Shown here piece by piece: positions 16,047 through 24,786 of a DNA stretch of 64,000 nucleotides. The notes beneath the pieces are model-generated. The model saw nothing but the letters and a program-made list of their open reading frames with translations, was not told the DNA's origin and did no database searches. The translations under genes and the position numbers were made by a program. The DNA lies in assembly GCF_017310505.1 (NCBI RefSeq), contig NZ_CP065957.1, forward strand, positions 1-64,000. The letters run 5' to 3'. This stretch comes from Methylacidiphilum caldifontis. GTDB taxonomy: Bacteria; Verrucomicrobiota; Verrucomicrobiia; Methylacidiphilales; Methylacidiphilaceae. Within the stretch, counting starts at the first letter, position 1, and every line of letters starts with the position of its first letter.

Positions 16047-18944
16047 ATGCTGAGTGTTGGTGACTTTTCTGAATTTTTATTTGAGGTTTATGGTTACCGG
16101 CCATTTCCCTGGCAGCAGAGGCTTCTCGAGCAGATTGTCCGAGATGGGCATTGGCCGAAAGTCATTGATTTGCCGACGGGCTCAGGAAAGACAGCAACAA
16201 TCGACATTGCGATCTTTCATCTGGCACTTGAGGCAGGAAAAAGAGAGAGTCGTCTTGCCCCTGTGCGTGTCGTCTTCGTGGTTGATCGCCGCTTGATTGT
16301 CGATGATGCATTTGGACGCGCTAGAAAGCTGGAGCGGGCCCTTTCCACCCCATCTGGTCCCATCACTAAAAAGGTGGCACAGAGGCTCGCAAAGCTTTCG
16401 TGCAATGGTACTCCATTGAGCGCGTATCGTTTGCGGGGAGGAATCCCCAGAGAGGAAGATTGGGCGCGTACTCCTTCACAGCCAATAGTTATTTGCTCCA
16501 CGGTTGACCAAATTGGTTCACGTCTTTTGTTCCGCGGATATGGAGTATCGAATACAATGAAGCCGGTTCACGCGGGCCTGATCGGATCTGATTGTTTGAT
16601 TCTATTGGACGAAGCTCACTTGGCTGAACCGTTTCGACAAACTCTCGATTGGGTGCACGTTTATCATGGGGATAAGTGGCGTGAGACTCATGTGACCTCT
16701 CCCTGGGGATTCGCGCTACTCACTGCAACTCCTGGAAAAGACCTTCAAAGGAATGCCTTCACGCTGGACGAAGAAGACCGAGCTGATCCTATTTTGAGCA
16801 GGCGGATGAAGGCTTCCAAACCCGCTCGACTCGTTTCTTTGCCTTTGGATGGAAAAAAGGAAAATACGAAGGTGGAAGTGGAAAAAGAGTTTACAAAACA
16901 AATTTATCTCGCTCTAGATCACTTCCAGCGGAAAGAAAATGGAGTGGCTACTCCAGCAATCGCCGTTGTGGTCAACACGGTATCTAAGGCACGGGTGCTT
17001 TTTGAGCAAATACAGAAAGATATGAGTGAAAAATCCGATTGCATTTTGCTGATCGGGGCGGCTCGTCCGGTGGATCGGGAAGGCCTCGAGCAGCGTCTAG
17101 ATCCAATCCGTACAGGAGCTTCTCGCACGCTTGAAAAACCGTTTATCCTCGTGGCGACGCAGTGTGTAGAAGCTGGAGTGGACATTGACCTGGATGCCCT
17201 AATCACCGAAAACGCTCCTTTGGATTCTCTCCGCCAGCGGTTCGGACGGCTCAACCGCGATGGTCGTCCAATCATGCCCTATGCGGCAATCCTCGGTTCT
17301 TCCGGCAAGGATCTTGTTTATGGTGAGGCAAGTTGTCATGCCTGGAAAGCCTTGTTACAAGTTGCCCACGATCACGGCATAGATATCATTGAATTCGGAG
17401 TGGATGCATTTCGCGTTCCTATGAAAAACGAAGCTCTAACTAGGAAAGAGGATGCCCCAGTACTTCTCCCCGCTCATCTTGACCTTTTAAGCCAGACCTC
17501 TCCGATTCCTTCTCCAGATCCAGAGATATCGCTTTATCTTCACGGGGCCAATCAGGAGCCGGATTCAATTTCAGTGATTTGGCGTTCTGATATTGATATC
17601 TCTTTTGAAGAGAAACAAATTAGGCGTCTTTTCATGCTTGTGCCTCCGAGGGCTGCTGAAGCCATTGAGTTGCCTCTGTGGGCAGTGCGATGTTGGCTTG
17701 AGGGAAACAGACAAAGTGCATCCGATCTTGGAGATGTAGCTGGCAATCAATTGTTAGAGGAAAGAAGGACTGGAAATGAAAATCGTGTCTTTCGTTGGAG
17801 AGGAGACGACGAGGAGTCTAAGTGGATTTTTCCTAGAGAAATATGCCCTGGCGACACCATTGTAGTTCCCGCAAGCTATGGTGGGGTGGATGAATTCGGA
17901 TGGAACCCCATGCGGACAGTTCCAGCAACCGATGTTGCTCAGAAAGCCGCCAATGCATTTGCCACCCGACAGTTTGCCGTTCGAGTGGCTCCGGGACTCC
18001 TAGGGGAATCTGTAGATAGTGAAGACTTGGCTGCTGCACTGGCAAGGAGTCCCTTCCAGCAACCTTGGGAATTACTGAATGCTGTCCGTGGGCTCGATTT
18101 ACCAGAGGATCTTGCAAAGGCTCTCGACGCCCTCACTCATGCAAAAAAGAGAAACTTAGCCGCATACCTGGATCTGTATGGGGAAGATGAGGAGAGCCGT
18201 TATCGCGGGGTAGTGTTTGTCGCTCCTTTTGGAATCGAAAGTGAAGCAAGGGAAGAAGGCGGTTTTACTGCCACGGAAAATGATTTTGTGGGATCGCTTC
18301 CGGGATTCCCTATCCCATTGGAAATTCATAGCGCCGATGTGGAACGCAAAGCCGAAGAGTTTGCAATAGCCGTTGGGCTCTCAGAAGAGCGTATCGTGGA
18401 TCTGAAGTTAGCGGGTTTTCTGCATGATCTAGGAAAGGTAGATCACCGTTTTCAGCAATGGCTACACTATGGTGATCCACTGGGTGTCGATCAGGAAAAT
18501 GGACAATCGGTGCTAGCTAAATCTGGCTATCCCATGCTCATGGCTTTGCGAACCAAGGTTTATCTTCCAGCGCATTGGCGACACGAAGCACTCTCGGTGC
18601 GAATTGCCGTTGAAACCAAGCGATTTGCCGAAGCCAAGGATCCTGAACTTGTACTCTGGCTCATTGGTACCCATCATGGGTATGGACGACCATTTTATCC
18701 CCATCGTGATGAGGAAGATAATAAGCTTCGGCAGCTGCCGAATATCATGGGTTTGCCTCCAAAGCTTGAGCCTGGAGCCGGTCCGCAATCTCTTGGTTTT
18801 GATTGGAATGGTTTGGATTGGTCAATGCTCTTTGAGCGGCTCAAGGCCCGATACGGTATTTGGGAGCTTGCACGCATGGAAGCCATTCTCCGGTTGGCCG
18901 ACCATCGTGCGTCTGAGGAAGAAGCGGGGAGGGAAATTAAATGA
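16047..18944 (+). CDS. cas3: CRISPR-associated helicase/nuclease Cas3 with C-terminal HD domain (type I-G), 965 aa
   Basis: The interference nuclease-helicase recruited by Cascade to degrade target DNA. Domain order is helicase first, HD nuclease last, as in type I-G. Walker A PTGSGKT is at residues 43-49 and the DEAH box at 188-191. Helicase motif VI is represented by the LRQRFGRLNRDG segment. The HD signature FLHDLGKVDHRF has H793-D794. The start at 16047 is chosen over an upstream in-frame ATG (15990, inside csb2) because AAGGA lies about nine bases before it. The gap to csb2 is 13 nt, and the 3' end overlaps the next gene by four bases (ATGA). All key catalytic motifs are intact, so interference should be possible. 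Confidence 0.93.
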   Translation: MLSVGDFSEFLFEVYGYRPFPWQQRLLEQIVRDGHWPKVIDLPTGSGKTATIDIAIFHLALEAGKRESRLAPVRVVFVVDRRLIVDDAFGRARKLERALSTPSGPITKKVAQRLAKLSCNGTPLSAYRLRGGIPREEDWARTPSQPIVICSTVDQIGSRLLFRGYGVSNTMKPVHAGLIGSDCLILLDEAHLAEPFRQTLDWVHVYHGDKWRETHVTSPWGFALLTATPGKDLQRNAFTLDEEDRADPILSRRMKASKPARLVSLPLDGKKENTKVEVEKEFTKQIYLALDHFQRKENGVATPAIAVVVNTVSKARVLFEQIQKDMSEKSDCILLIGAARPVDREGLEQRLDPIRTGASRTLEKPFILVATQCVEAGVDIDLDALITENAPLDSLRQRFGRLNRDGRPIMPYAAILGSSGKDLVYGEASCHAWKALLQVAHDHGIDIIEFGVDAFRVPMKNEALTRKEDAPVLLPAHLDLLSQTSPIPSPDPEISLYLHGANQEPDSISVIWRSDIDISFEEKQIRRLFMLVPPRAAEAIELPLWAVRCWLEGNRQSASDLGDVAGNQLLEERRTGNENRVFRWRGDDEESKWIFPREICPGDTIVVPASYGGVDEFGWNPMRTVPATDVAQKAANAFATRQFAVRVAPGLLGESVDSEDLAAALARSPFQQPWELLNAVRGLDLPEDLAKALDALTHAKKRNLAAYLDLYGEDEESRYRGVVFVAPFGIESEAREEGGFTATENDFVGSLPGFPIPLEIHSADVERKAEEFAIAVGLSEERIVDLKLAGFLHDLGKVDHRFQQWLHYGDPLGVDQENGQSVLAKSGYPMLMALRTKVYLPAHWRHEALSVRIAVETKRFAEAKDPELVLWLIGTHHGYGRPFYPHRDEEDNKLRQLPNIMGLPPKLEPGAGPQSLGFDWNGLDWSMLFERLKARYGIWELARMEAILRLADHRASEEEAGREIK

Positions 18945-19900
18945 GAGAAGCGCTTCGGCTTGAAGGTCTTGAACCGGATAATTTGTTGGCATTTCTTGCA
19001 CTGCTAGGGCTACTCCGAGCGTTGGAAGAGGCGGATGGATCATTCCTACCTAGAGCAGCCTGGGATGTAGATATCCATCCCATGAGACCAAGGCTCTTTT
19101 TGTCGCGTCCCGTTGAGCCGGAATCGATTGCTGAAGCTGTGGATAAAGGAATTGTTGTTCTTTCCAAGGGGTATAACTTTGACGGAAGAAAGGATTTAAA
19201 CTATTCGCGCGATGATTGCCGCACACTACTGGAGCAGGAGGGACGGGAAGCGATTCTCGGTTCTCGCTGGCGTGTCGATCTCTTGGCATCGCTCATGAGC
19301 GATGCGGCTATTGAGAAAAATAGTATCGATCCTACACCTTTATGTCTTTTGACCGGCCAGGGACATCAGCACTTTCTTGAAAGACTAGCTAAAGTTCCGA
19401 GCTTCTCAGAGCCTCTGAGACGCAGCCAGAAAGGGAAAAAGGTCCATGTTTTTTCAGCACAATGCATTGCCGAAACCCTGTTTCACCCCTGGCATTATGG
19501 AGATCCGACTCCCTCTTTCCGGTGGGATCCTCAAGAAGAAAGGCGCTATGCGCTTCTCTATGGAGATCCAAGCAAGACCAATACAACAACGCAGCACGGC
19601 GCGAACCGGCTAGCGGCCGTTGGAATTGGTACTCTCACCTTGGTTCCACAACTCCGATCAAATAGTGTGCGAGCTAATATTCTCGGCGGATCCTTCGAAA
19701 AGGGGGAATTTTCCTTTGCTTGGCCGATATGGCGCAAGCCGGCCACGCTCTCTGCCATCCGAGGCATGCTTGCTCACCCAGGATTGAGAAAGGAAAATGG
19801 GCTCTCCCATTTGGGAGTAGATTATGTCATGGTTGCAAGACGGATTCAGTACGGGTACTATAGTAACTTTGTTCGTGCTGTTCCCTTACATCGTTTATGA
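18941..19900 (+). CDS. Type I-G Cas8-like / 'Cas3-extension' subunit, 319 aa
   Basis: Last gene of the cas operon, starting in the four-base ATGA overlap with cas3. The N-terminus (LRLEGLEPDNLLAFLALLGL) is the signature start of a type I-G large-subunit-type family that sits next to or fused with Cas3. By position it corresponds to Cas8u2 of the Geobacter-type locus. It is much shorter than Csx17 (about 700 aa), and it lacks the NPGQ-type start I associate with Csb3. Family membership is clear from context; exact naming (Cas8g, Cas8u2, Cas3-extension) is less sure. It would take part in PAM recognition or R-loop stabilisation. The CRISPR array begins 25 nt after its stop codon. Confidence 0.75.
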   Translation: MREALRLEGLEPDNLLAFLALLGLLRALEEADGSFLPRAAWDVDIHPMRPRLFLSRPVEPESIAEAVDKGIVVLSKGYNFDGRKDLNYSRDDCRTLLEQEGREAILGSRWRVDLLASLMSDAAIEKNSIDPTPLCLLTGQGHQHFLERLAKVPSFSEPLRRSQKGKKVHVFSAQCIAETLFHPWHYGDPTPSFRWDPQEERRYALLYGDPSKTNTTTQHGANRLAAVGIGTLTLVPQLRSNSVRANILGGSFEKGEFSFAWPIWRKPATLSAIRGMLAHPGLRKENGLSHLGVDYVMVARRIQYGYYSNFVRAVPLHRL

Positions 19901-19925
19901 TCATAATGCTCTGTCATGCTTTTTA

Positions 19926-20620
19926 CTTCAATGAAGCCGAGGCCTTACACATCCTCGGAAACATACCTAAAAATTAGCAACTTAATGGAAATGATCTTCC
20001 TTCAATGAAGCCGAGGCCTTACACATCCTCGGAAACCGTTACCTTGACGTTTACGGGAATATCGGAGTTGCACTTCAATGAAGCCGAGGCCTTACACATC
20101 CTCGGAAACGGTTTTGCTACTCTAGAAGGTTCGCAAGACAATACCCTTCAATGAAGCCGAGGCCTTACACATCCTCGGAAACCTGATTACATTTTCATTT
20201 CAGTTGTTGACCATTCGCTTCAATGAAGCCGAGGCCTTACACATCCTCGGAAACAAGGACATTGATCCGCTCATTGTTGATTTTATTTCTCTTCAATGAA
20301 GCCGAGGCCTTACACATCCTCGGAAACTTTCATCATTTTTACCTTATTTTGGTTAATTTTTAACTTCAATGAAGCCGAGGCCTTACACATCCTCGGAAAC
20401 CGTTACCTTGACGTTTACGGGAATATCGGAGTTGCACTTCAATGAAGCCGAGGCCTTACACATCCTCGGAAACAAATCTATAAATCCCTCAGAAGCTTCC
20501 TGGGCTTCACTTCAATGAAGCCGAGGCCTTACACATCCTCGGAAACCATATTTCCAATACAAAGGCACAGGAGACCAGAAATACTTCAATGAAGCCGAGG
20601 CCTTACACATCCTCGGAAAC
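19926..20620. CRISPR. CRISPR array, 10 identical 37-nt repeats, 9 spacers (type I-G)
   Basis: Repeats begin at 19926, 20000, 20073, 20146, 20218, 20291, 20364, 20437, 20510 and 20584. All ten are identical: on the + strand they start CTTCAATG and end CTCGGAAAC. Each holds a 6-bp stem CCGAGG/CCTCGG with a 10-nt loop, a good substrate for the Cas6 part of Csb2. Spacers are 35-37 nt; the second (20037-20072) and seventh (20401-20436) are identical. Orientation: the reverse complement starts GTTTCC and ends CATTGAAG, which resembles the usual type I crRNA 5' handle, so transcription from the right (minus strand) is favoured. Only 25 nt separate the array from the cas operon on the left, too little for a leader there. 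Confidence 0.97.
20037..20072. repeat. Spacer 2, exact duplicate of spacer 7 (20401-20436)
   Basis: Both copies are 36 nt, begin CGTTACCTTG and end CGGAGTTGCA, and match at every position. Four different spacers separate them. Identical spacers inside one array usually come from repeat-mediated recombination or segment duplication rather than independent acquisition. Confidence 0.95.
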
Positions 20621-22012
20621 TGCCCCTTTGTAACTCATTGCCTTGCAAAGCATAAAATTCTGTTTTGCGAGCATTTCCCAGAAATAAGATTACACCATGA
20701 TACTCGGATGACATTGTTAAAGATCAACAACCATCTCTACACGGATATTTCTTCAGTAAATTATATCGAAAATGAAAAAAGTCAATTCCAGATGATCATC
20801 GCTCACCAATAGTCTTTGGGTTTTGGTTTGTGGATACCGATTCGATTATTGAAACGTGACCATTGAAGAGAGCAACGAAAGGATAAGATATCACTTTAAG
20901 GGGATTTCAAAACTAACGTGATATATCTGCTGATGATGAGCGGAAAGTCTGTGTGTAGATGGTTTAGGAGAACTGGGAATACCTGCTTATTCATTTTATA
21001 ATGACATAAGGAGTGCATTGCAAGAAGTAAATGTTTACAACAAGAAATGGTAAACTTCTAGGGTGGAGATTCAGCAGTTGCGTCAGCAAGTTGCTCTTGG
21101 AATATCAGCCGGAGATCTTAAATCTTCTTCAAGAAAAGTTGATTCAGTAATGTCGATTTAATTTGAATAAGGAGACAGCGTATGCATACAAGATTGGCTA
21201 ATCTTTTTTATCAAAGACACAACAACCAAAACAACCAGAGGAATCTAAAAACTTCCTGCTTCACAGGAAGGGCATGGAAGAATCGACTCAGTGAAGGTTG
21301 AAGAAGAAGGAAAATAATTTTCTGTTCTGCCTTACTCTGCCATTTAGAAGAACAGGCGAAGAGTGTGAGGTGATCAAGGTTTTAAAGTATCAGGCAGAAA
21401 TTGGTGAGGATATAGAATAGAGCCGAATTAAAGGCTAACCAGGGTAGGTAGTTGTACCAAGGAGATCGCCTAAAGCGATAGAGCACATGAAGATATTATT
21501 CACTGATACCTTTAGTTATCTATTTGGTTCCGAGTCTGTTGCTAATTTAAAATCGATAACCAGAGCTTCACATGATTGTAGATTCGGATTTTCGTTTGCT
21601 AAGGATATTTCAGCAGGACTGTTAGGTAGCTCTTGTACTTGGAATATCCTTGATTTAAGCCATGTGAGCCTTTTGTTGTGTGTGAGAGCTTTCGATTCGA
21701 AACCTTAGCCAAGGATCGGCGTCTACAAGATAGCAGTTACCCTGACGCTTTTCCCCTGCATAGTCAATTAACCATGTACGTTAATTTTTTATCAATCAAA
21801 TGAATTTATCTCTTCCATTCAGAGATATCTGTTCACATTATTCCACTTAAGGTTAGATTCAGGCAGTCTTTTGCTGCTATTCTTTGCGCAAACATTATTT
21901 GGATAAGAAAAGCTTGTTATAAGAAGAGTCCGCTTTGTTTAAGTAATGCTCAGGGAGGAAGACTGAACCAAAAAAACTTAAAAACCAATTACCTTGCCAG
22001 ACCTAAAAAGCG
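20621..22012. other. 1.4-kb decayed interval right of the CRISPR array
   Basis: No intact gene is supported. The first bases right of the array would hold the leader if the array is transcribed leftward. A transposase relic lies at about 20933-21053. A 73-codon frame at 21487-21708 has no recognisable domain and a poor ribosome site. This is the place where cas4-cas1 and cas2 would be expected, but I see no trace of them. Confidence 0.55.
20933..21053 (+). pseudogene. Probable relic of an IS66-type transposase accessory gene (helix-turn-helix)
   Basis: One frame reads MMSGKSVCRWF. After a one-base shift the next frame reads GIPAYSFYNDI and LQEVNVYNKKW before a stop. Joined, this resembles the 'SGKSV..F.RELGIP..SFY.WR..LQE' helix-turn-helix of IS66/IS3-type accessory proteins. 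Broken frame and short length indicate decay. Identification is by eye and tentative. Confidence 0.35.
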
Positions 22013-22095
22013 TGCCGGTGGAGGGAGTCGAACCCACACCCGGTTGCCCGGACCAGATTTTGAGTCTGGCGCGTCTGCCATTCCGCCACACCGGC
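22013..22095 (-). tRNA. tRNA-Leu (anticodon CAA)
   Basis: On the minus strand the 7-bp acceptor GCCGGTG/CACCGGC is followed by discriminator A. The anticodon stem CCAGA/TCTGG encloses the loop CTCAAAA, giving anticodon CAA (codon UUG). A long variable arm (class II) and the GGTTCGACTCC T-arm are present. The 3' CCA is not encoded. Confidence 0.95.
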
Positions 22096-22174
22096 TATTT
22101 CATCTTCATGTTAGAAGAAAATTAAATTATCCTTTCTTATTTGGGTTGTCGATAGAAAACCTAATGTACTCTCA

Positions 22175-23329
22175 TTAAGTACTTTTGGGCAGTAGCTGCT
22201 TTGGAAGGAAAAAGCGGTTAGCGATTAAAGTGGGGAAAATAGCCGTAGAGATAATGACTGGAATTAAAACTGAATATTGGCTTTGGGTGATAATTCCATG
22301 CGATAGACCATAAAGACAACAGATCACATTGAAAGTTAGCCCTGTTGACATCAGCAATGTTGTGTAGGCAGCTTGTTGTACTCCTTTTCTTTTAACAAGG
22401 AGTGGGAATGTTCCGCTAAATTTAGCAAGCTGTTGAATTGCAAAAAAGAAGAAAAAGGGGATGAGACTTTTCATTAGGGATGATAAATCGACGAATGAAC
22501 CAGCTCGAATAAAATAAAAGGGAGTGAGGATCCCTAGGGTAATCGTTCGTAAACGTTTGACTAAGTCATGGTTTTGTCCCACAGATTTGGCCAGAACCAT
22601 GCCAACAAGGTAGGCGGGCAATACCGCTTCAGAACCTGCCCAAACAGCAATACCTCCAAGACCAAAGAGGAAAAACAATAGATATTTTGTTTCTAATTCA
22701 GAAGGTTTGTTGCCATATTTTTTCAAGAAATAAGGAGTAAGTTTAGCTAGGCCAATAGAGCATATGAGAATACTTATCGTTAATATCGCCGTTTTCCATC
22801 CAAAAGGAGCAAAAAGAAACCCTAGCATAAGGACAGAACTTAAATCATTGATAAAACATGCGACAAGAAGGCCTTTGCCATAACTAGTTTTGTTCAATCC
22901 AAATTCTAAAAGAACAGTATACATAACAGCTACAGAGGTTGCAGAGAGAGCAATGCCTGCCAGAAGAGAAGCTTTCCAATCCCAATGGAAAAAGAAATGA
23001 GCAAACAGGGCACAGCACAAAAAAGGGACAAAAAAGGTAATTAAGCCAATCAGGGTAGACTCTTTCCATTGCTTTCTGAACGAACTTGGTTCAAGTTCAG
23101 ATCCAGCCATAAAAGTTAGCATTATTGCTCCCAATCCAGCTAAAAAACTAATCCAACCTTCTTTGGGATTAAGACCGGTTTTTCCAAAAAAGATAAAAGC
23201 CAAGTATTGTCCAAATATGCCGATAATGATTTCGATGAGTGCTGCTGAAATTCGAAATTTTACCGCTAAAAAGGAAGCGACGAGCGCGAGTCCCATCCAA
23301 AAACATGCTAAGAACCATGTGTGTTCCAT
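22175..23329 (-). CDS. Cation:proton antiporter (CPA2/Kef family membrane domain), 384 aa
   Basis: An integral membrane exchanger with about 11-12 hydrophobic segments over its whole length and no C-terminal TrkA/RCK domain. Seen: FLAGLGAIMLTFMAGSELEP early on, the region around SATSVAVMYTVLLEFG and GLLVACFINDLSSVLMLG (the ND pair of the ion-binding site) and later AVLPAYLVGMVLAKSVG. These match the Na+/H+ exchanger fold of the CPA2 family (KefB/NapA type). In an acidophile such a carrier would help cytoplasmic pH or K+/Na+ balance, which is inference. It is monocistronic, flanked by tRNA-Leu and the divergently transcribed dtd. Confidence 0.87.
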   Translation of the reverse strand: MEHTWFLACFWMGLALVASFLAVKFRISAALIEIIIGIFGQYLAFIFFGKTGLNPKEGWISFLAGLGAIMLTFMAGSELEPSSFRKQWKESTLIGLITFFVPFLCCALFAHFFFHWDWKASLLAGIALSATSVAVMYTVLLEFGLNKTSYGKGLLVACFINDLSSVLMLGFLFAPFGWKTAILTISILICSIGLAKLTPYFLKKYGNKPSELETKYLLFFLFGLGGIAVWAGSEAVLPAYLVGMVLAKSVGQNHDLVKRLRTITLGILTPFYFIRAGSFVDLSSLMKSLIPFFFFFAIQQLAKFSGTFPLLVKRKGVQQAAYTTLLMSTGLTFNVICCLYGLSHGIITQSQYSVLIPVIISTAIFPTLIANRFFLPKQLLPKST

Positions 23330-23539
23330 TAAAACCCTTCTTTCTAATAATTGCTTTAGGAAATTAAAAGAGTAGGAGTTATCACTTCGATAAAGAAGGG
23401 TTTTCCAGGGAGCTGGATGGTAAACTCCATTACCGGCTTTTCTTTTTAAGAATAAAATTTTAAAGTGTCAAGCAGCAACTCCATTTTTTTAAATTAAAAA
23501 AGACTAAAAGAAAGCACGTAGATTGAGTTTTCTAAGGAT

Positions 23540-23980
23540 ATGATCGGCTTGATTCAAAGAGTGAAAGAGGCGGCGGTTTCCACAATAGATCAAAAGCAGG
23601 CATGTTCTATTGGCAAAGGGATTGTGCTGTTTTTAGCTATTGAAAAGGAGGATAGAGAAAAAAATGGCGATCTTCTCGTAGAGAAAGTGCTCAAATGTAG
23701 GATATTTGCAGATGAAACGGGAAAGATGAACCGGTCTCTTCTTGACATAAATGGGGAGCTGCTCGTTATTCCTGAATTTACCCTAGCTGGTGAAATCGCT
23801 AAAGGCAATAGACCGAGTTTTGATCGCGCTGCCCCTGCAGAGGTGGGCAAACAACTATTCGATTATTTTACAATGCAGTTAGAAAATAGATATAAAGCGG
23901 TGAAGAAAGGCTATTTTGGAGCGAATATGGCTGTATATTTGATTAACGATGGTCCTGTGACGTTTTGGATTAAAACTTAA
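23540..23980 (+). CDS. dtd: D-aminoacyl-tRNA deacylase, 146 aa
   Basis: Removes D-amino acids (and glycine from tRNA-Ala) mis-attached to tRNA, an RNA-based proofreading step in the cytoplasm. The whole chain matches DTD: N-terminal IGLIQRVKEAAV, central LLVIPEFTLAGE (the SQFTL motif of most homologues, here PEFTL), GNRPSFDRAA and the C-terminal Gly-Pro motif region NDGPVTFWI (usually NGPVT). Length is exactly that of the family. It is transcribed divergently from the antiporter and lies 63 nt before the ABC transporter genes. Confidence 0.95.
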   Translation: MIGLIQRVKEAAVSTIDQKQACSIGKGIVLFLAIEKEDREKNGDLLVEKVLKCRIFADETGKMNRSLLDINGELLVIPEFTLAGEIAKGNRPSFDRAAPAEVGKQLFDYFTMQLENRYKAVKKGYFGANMAVYLINDGPVTFWIKT

Positions 23981-24043
23981 GCTTTACCCAAATAGGCAAA
24001 ATATTTCTCAACCCTAAAAATAAAGGTTTTTTTTCATTTTTGT

Positions 24044-24769
24044 ATGCAAGCCGTAGCCATAGAAGTAAAGAACTTACGCAAGGTGTTTGGCAAACTTGTG
24101 GCTGTAGATCAGCTTTCCTTTAAAGTCATGGAATCTGAAATCGTTGGGTTTTTGGGGGCCAACGGGGCGGGAAAAACAACATTGATTCATTTGTTGCTTG
24201 GGCTTTTAACGCCTAGTTCGGGTTCCATTCAGATTTTTGGTCTCTCTCCTTCTACATCTAGAAGAGAGATCCTATCTTTTTCCAATTTTGCTTCTGGTTA
24301 CATTAGCTTACCTACAAATCTAACTGTAAAAGAAAATCTTCAAGTATTTTCCCGCCTTTATCGGATAAAAAACCCGGAAGAAAAAATCCTTTCTCTTCTT
24401 CATCTATTAGAAATTGATCACTTGCAAAACAAAATTACAGGTTTTCTCTCTGCTGGGGAGTTAACTCGGCTCTGCTTATGTAAAGCCTTGCTGAACGATC
24501 CAAAACTGCTCTTTTTAGATGAACCGACGGCGGGTCTTGATCCCAATATTTCTGACAAGGTCTGTGAGTTGTTGCTTGAACTGAGAAGGAAAACTGGACT
24601 CACTATTGTGTACACCTCTCATAATATGCGAGATGTAGAAAGACTTTGTGACCGGATTATTTTTATGAAATCGGGAAAAATTATTACCCAGGGAATACCG
24701 CTAGAAATTGTTCAAGAATTTAAGCAAAAAAGTCTTGAAGAACTTTTTATTCAGTTGGTTCGGGAATAA
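24044..24769 (+). CDS. ABC transporter ATP-binding protein (ABC-2 exporter type), 241 aa
   Basis: Nucleotide-binding subunit of a two-gene exporter. Walker A is GANGAGKTT, the Q-loop region follows, the signature is FLSAGELTRL (Ala in place of the second Gly of LSGGE), Walker B is LLFLDEPTAGLD and the H-loop lies in VYTSHNMRDVE. The pattern is that of the DrrA/CcmA-like ABC-2 group, which exports drugs, polysaccharides or lipids. The permease follows after 17 nt, implying one operon. The LSAGE variant is seen in some active members. Substrate unknown. Confidence 0.93.
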   Translation: MQAVAIEVKNLRKVFGKLVAVDQLSFKVMESEIVGFLGANGAGKTTLIHLLLGLLTPSSGSIQIFGLSPSTSRREILSFSNFASGYISLPTNLTVKENLQVFSRLYRIKNPEEKILSLLHLLEIDHLQNKITGFLSAGELTRLCLCKALLNDPKLLFLDEPTAGLDPNISDKVCELLLELRRKTGLTIVYTSHNMRDVERLCDRIIFMKSGKIITQGIPLEIVQEFKQKSLEELFIQLVRE

Positions 24770-24786
24770 TCCAAATCGCTTCGACA

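Noticed and set aside
21487-21708. 73-codon frame right of the array considered as a remnant cas gene
   Set aside because: No resemblance to Cas1, Cas2 or Cas4 motifs; poor ribosome site.
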